From assembly GCA_018067055.1 (NCBI GenBank), contig JAGPVK010000229.1, positions 1-7,858 on the forward strand: DNA of 7,858 bases. Direction: 5' to 3'. Origin of the DNA: Sphingomonadales bacterium. GTDB lineage: Bacteria; Pseudomonadota; Alphaproteobacteria; Sphingomonadales; Sphingomonadaceae. Of this stretch, positions 5,791 through 7,858 are shown piece after piece. The translations under genes were made by a program, and so were the position numbers. The stretch's first letter is position 1. Every line of letters begins with the position of its first letter. The notes under the pieces were generated by a model. It saw only the letters and a program-made list of their open reading frames with translations. It was not told the DNA's origin and did not search any database.

Positions 5791-7067
5791 GGGGCTTCCT
5801 CTTTGGTTTTTTTCGACGGCAAAAATGACTTGAAATCGCCAAATTTTTCCATCAGGGATTTCTTGTCTGGGGATGTGCTTGAATCTTCTCCACCGCTCAC
5901 GGACCCGAGCACCAGGTTGGTCAGCTCGATGATTTTCGCCGAGGCTTTGCTGGACTTGCCAGCCTCCACCATTGCCTGACCCAATTTCGCAGCCTGTGAT
6001 GCAGTCTTTGGATCATGGGGAATCATGATGTCGATCTTGCGTTCGATCGAGCTTTCGAAGTCCTGACGCCCAATTTCGAGATTGGCGGTTTGCACCTTGT
6101 TGGCAACGACGAAGACCTTGCTCTGCGCTGCATGAGATTTCAGCCAGGACAGCAAGCGAATGCAGTCCCGTGCGGAAGCCAGCGTCAGTTCGGTCACGAT
6201 GACGGTTGCATTCACATCGCCGAGCAGATGCGGATAGTTGATCAGCATGTCGCGCGGCAAATCGATTACCGTACAATCGAAGGCGGCGCGGAATTCTTCC
6301 TGCAACTGGAAGAAAGCGGTGCCATCGGTCATGATCGGCGAATTGATTGGCGCTTCTGCAGAGAGCAGCGACAGCTTGTCATTGGCCTTGATCATCGCGC
6401 GTTCGATGAACAGGCCATCGATCCGGCTCGGATTGTCGATCGCATCGGTAAGACCGCGACCAGGCTCCAGATCCAGCGACAGGGCGCCGGTGCCGAAATG
6501 GACGTCCAGATCCAGCAATGCGGTCAGACGTTCCCGGTCATGGCTGAGCAGCCAGGCAAGCGAAGTGGCGATGGTCGAGGCTCCGACGCCGCCGCGGGTG
6601 CCGATCACGGCAGTTGAAATATGCTGTTTTTCGGCCTGCTGCTCATCATGTTTCGGAGCGTTCAGGACCGCTTGTGCCTGGGCCAGTACGTCGCGCAACT
6701 GGTCCGGGCTGAACGGCTTCAGCAGATAATCCTGCAGGCCGCTGACGATCAAATCGCGATAGAGGCGGACGTCGTTGACCTGACCCATGGCAACCACGAC
6801 GGTGCCCGGTTCGCAGACCTCGGCCAGCGAGTTGATGTCGTTCAACGGGTCGCCGGATTCCGACAGGTCTACCAGCAAAATATTGGGACTGGCAGAAACC
6901 GAAAGGGTCTGAACGGCATTGCGCAGTCCACCCTTGTGACATTTGTCGACCGACCAGCCCATTTCTTCAGCCACCGGACGCAGCATCTCCAGCGTGTCGT
7001 CGTCGCACACAAATGCGGCGAACGGTTCACGGCCACCGACCGAGCCGGCTTTCCAGGGAGCGTTCAT
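5781..7067 (-). CDS. cpaE: CpaE/TadZ, ParA/MinD-like localisation protein of the Tad pilus
   Basis: This 428-residue cytoplasmic protein belongs to the CpaE/TadZ family, which places the Tad pilus machine at its site in the cell. The N-terminal domain (about 15-135) is an atypical receiver. It keeps acidic residues 22-24, Asp66 in NILLVDLS and Lys117 in DYLLKPF, but the usual Ser/Thr switch position looks replaced (VVVAMGQ). The C-terminal half is a MinD/ParA-type domain with P-loop GTRGGVGAST (156-165), then LLDLDVHFGTGALSLDLEP and the Walker B-like CTVIDLPR. Both lysines of the canonical KGGxGKS/T are replaced (Arg158, Ala163). The RGGVGAST form is known in CpaE proteins, so it is a family trait rather than decay. 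The tail from about 390 is rich in Ser, Lys and Glu. The start is set by GGAGG at 7074-7078 and a TAATG overlap with cpaD. Confidence 0.95.
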   Translation of the reverse strand: MNAPWKAGSVGGREPFAAFVCDDDTLEMLRPVAEEMGWSVDKCHKGGLRNAVQTLSVSASPNILLVDLSESGDPLNDINSLAEVCEPGTVVVAMGQVNDVRLYRDLIVSGLQDYLLKPFSPDQLRDVLAQAQAVLNAPKHDEQQAEKQHISTAVIGTRGGVGASTIATSLAWLLSHDRERLTALLDLDVHFGTGALSLDLEPGRGLTDAIDNPSRIDGLFIERAMIKANDKLSLLSAEAPINSPIMTDGTAFFQLQEEFRAAFDCTVIDLPRDMLINYPHLLGDVNATVIVTELTLASARDCIRLLSWLKSHAAQSKVFVVANKVQTANLEIGRQDFESSIERKIDIMIPHDPKTASQAAKLGQAMVEAGKSSKASAKIIELTNLVLGSVSGGEDSSTSPDKKSLMEKFGDFKSFLPSKKTKEEAPKV

Positions 7068-7666
7068 TATTGTCCTCCAACTTTCTTGTCACGATAGGCG
7101 CGAATGGCTTTGGAAGCATGCGTCTGATCTTCACCATCAGCGGATTCGCCACGGACAAGATCTTCGGGATTGGCAATCATCGCAGCAAGCGTGCTGTTCG
7201 TTCCGCAGCCATAGTTGGCGCTGGTCCGTGCCTGAAAATCGGTGTGGCTGCGGTGGCTGTAATCGGGGCAGCCCGGTACTGAAGCCGAGCTGCGCGTCAC
7301 GACAACCCGCATCAGGCCGGGAGAGATATTGCCTTCGGTAACCGGCGCCGTTTCGCTGATCAGCAGGCCGTAGCTGGCAACAATATTTTCGACGGCCGCT
7401 TTCGCTCCGGCACTCGCGGAATAGCTCGGGTCATCGATCGAAACACGGTCACCATAGCCAAGCTCGAGCGCGTCGAACCAGCCGGACAGGCGGTTTTGTT
7501 CTGATGCGGACAGTCCGCCATTGCCAGCGCTCAGATCCATTACGAAATTCGACTTGGTAACGACCGGCTGGCGTTCGCTATAGACGCTGCGGTTGGCGGT
7601 GGTGCTGCCACAAGCGGTAACCGAGAGCCCGAGGGCGGTGATAAGTGCCATTGAAACGATGCGCAT
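7067..7666 (-). CDS. cpaD: CpaD, Tad pilus assembly lipoprotein
   Basis: This 199-residue protein is a CpaD-family lipoprotein, which supports or stabilises the CpaC secretin in the outer membrane. A short signal peptide leads to the lipobox VTAC (16-19). Cys19 would be lipidated, and Gly at the next position does not signal inner-membrane retention. The family segments PGCPDYS (131-137) and NYGCGTNSTLAAMIANPEDLVRG (151-173) are present, with Cys133 and Cys154 possibly forming a disulfide in the periplasm. AGGAG at 7675-7679, eight bases upstream, supports the start. The gene begins 21 bases after the cpaC tail, and its TAA shares one base with the cpaE ATG, so the two are probably translationally coupled. 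Length is normal for the family. Confidence 0.93.
   Translation of the reverse strand: MRIVSMALITALGLSVTACGSTTANRSVYSERQPVVTKSNFVMDLSAGNGGLSASEQNRLSGWFDALELGYGDRVSIDDPSYSASAGAKAAVENIVASYGLLISETAPVTEGNISPGLMRVVVTRSSASVPGCPDYSHRSHTDFQARTSANYGCGTNSTLAAMIANPEDLVRGESADGEDQTHASKAIRAYRDKKVGGQ
7074..7078 (-). promoter_or_regulatory. Strong ribosome-binding site of cpaE
   Basis: GGAGG on the minus strand lies six bases before the cpaE ATG, inside the last codons of cpaD. It is the best Shine-Dalgarno match in the window and fixes the cpaE start at 7067. It allows cpaE to be translated strongly despite the one-base overlap with cpaD. Confidence 0.8.
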
Positions 7667-7687
7667 GATCTGTTCTCCTGATCCAGC

Positions 7688-7858
7688 TTATTTGTCGAAA
7701 CTGAAACCGGGAGCGGCGCTGCCGGATTTCTTGGATTTTTTGGCCGATTTGGCGGGAGCTGGGGTTTCCAGGCTACCAAAACTCTGGGTTTCCGGTGTTG
7801 CCGGAGCCATGGTCGGTTTGGGGCGATCGCCACCGGAACCGCTATGGTTGCGATTCAT
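7688..7858 (-). CDS. cpaC: Probable C-terminal tail of the Tad secretin CpaC (5' part outside window)
   Basis: An open frame enters from the right edge and ends at TAA (7688-7690), giving 56 residues. It is rich in Pro, Ala, Ser and Lys (GGDRPKPTMAPATP..., SAKKSKKSGSAAPGFSFDK) and has no folded domain. I identify it as the end of CpaC mainly from position, since the secretin gene normally precedes cpaD. My recollection that sphingomonad CpaC proteins carry a Pro/Ala-rich tail of this kind gives weaker support. The ATG at 7856-7858 happens to fall on the edge, so a tiny separate gene is formally possible but less likely. The secretin domain itself, which forms the outer-membrane pore, is not visible. 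Confidence 0.6.
   Translation of the reverse strand: MNRNHSGSGGDRPKPTMAPATPETQSFGSLETPAPAKSAKKSKKSGSAAPGFSFDK

Noticed and set aside
6582..6611. Degenerate P-loop in CpaE as a sign of a broken gene
   Set aside because: The RGGVGAST form without P-loop lysines is a known trait of CpaE/TadZ proteins, and the rest of the gene is intact.
6015..6617. A 200-codon open frame antisense to cpaE
   Set aside because: It is again in codon register with the real gene, and its translation resembles no known protein. CpaE on the other strand is unambiguous.
7540..7833. A 97-codon minus-strand frame overlapping cpaC and cpaD
   Set aside because: It is out of frame with both real genes and reads as a shifted version of the cpaC tail and the cpaD start.

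Overview
The window looks like chromosomal DNA of an alphaproteobacterium of the order Sphingomonadales. This is inferred from the GC-rich codon usage, the sphingomonad-style TonB-dependent receptor, the short RNase E/G protein without a Zn-link, and the alphaproteobacterial Cpa/Tad protein types. No RNA genes, insertion sequences, phage genes or CRISPR repeats are visible, and gene density is very high.

The left half (1-3708) reads rightward. It holds the 3' end of an RNase E/G-family ribonuclease, a 65-base gap with a nested inverted repeat, then three tightly packed genes. These are a zeta-class glutathione S-transferase of the maleylacetoacetate isomerase type (maiA-like), a TonB-dependent outer-membrane receptor whose ATG overlaps the maiA stop (ATGA), and a MarR-family regulator starting nine bases after the receptor stop. 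The three are probably co-transcribed. A reasonable inference is a small unit for uptake, glutathione-dependent handling and sensing of an aromatic or related compound, but the ligand cannot be read from the sequence. A strong hairpin at 3712-3735 separates this half from the next and can serve as a two-way terminator.

The right half (3761-7858) reads leftward and is part of a Tad/Flp type IVb pilus assembly operon. In transcription order it holds the probable C-terminal tail of the secretin CpaC (cut by the window edge), the lipoprotein CpaD, the localisation ATPase-like protein CpaE/TadZ, and the inner-membrane platform proteins TadB and TadC. CpaE would place the machine at its site in the cell, TadB and TadC form the inner-membrane platform, and CpaD supports the CpaC pore. 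The operon ends at tadC.

The most notable structural point is that cpaF/tadA, the secretion ATPase gene that usually lies between cpaE and tadB, is absent there. Only 40 bases separate the two genes, and they carry a strong hairpin abutting the tadB ribosome-binding site. I found no clear new defence or mobile system. The leads are the missing cpaF, the intercistronic hairpin, and the maiA-receptor-marR unit.
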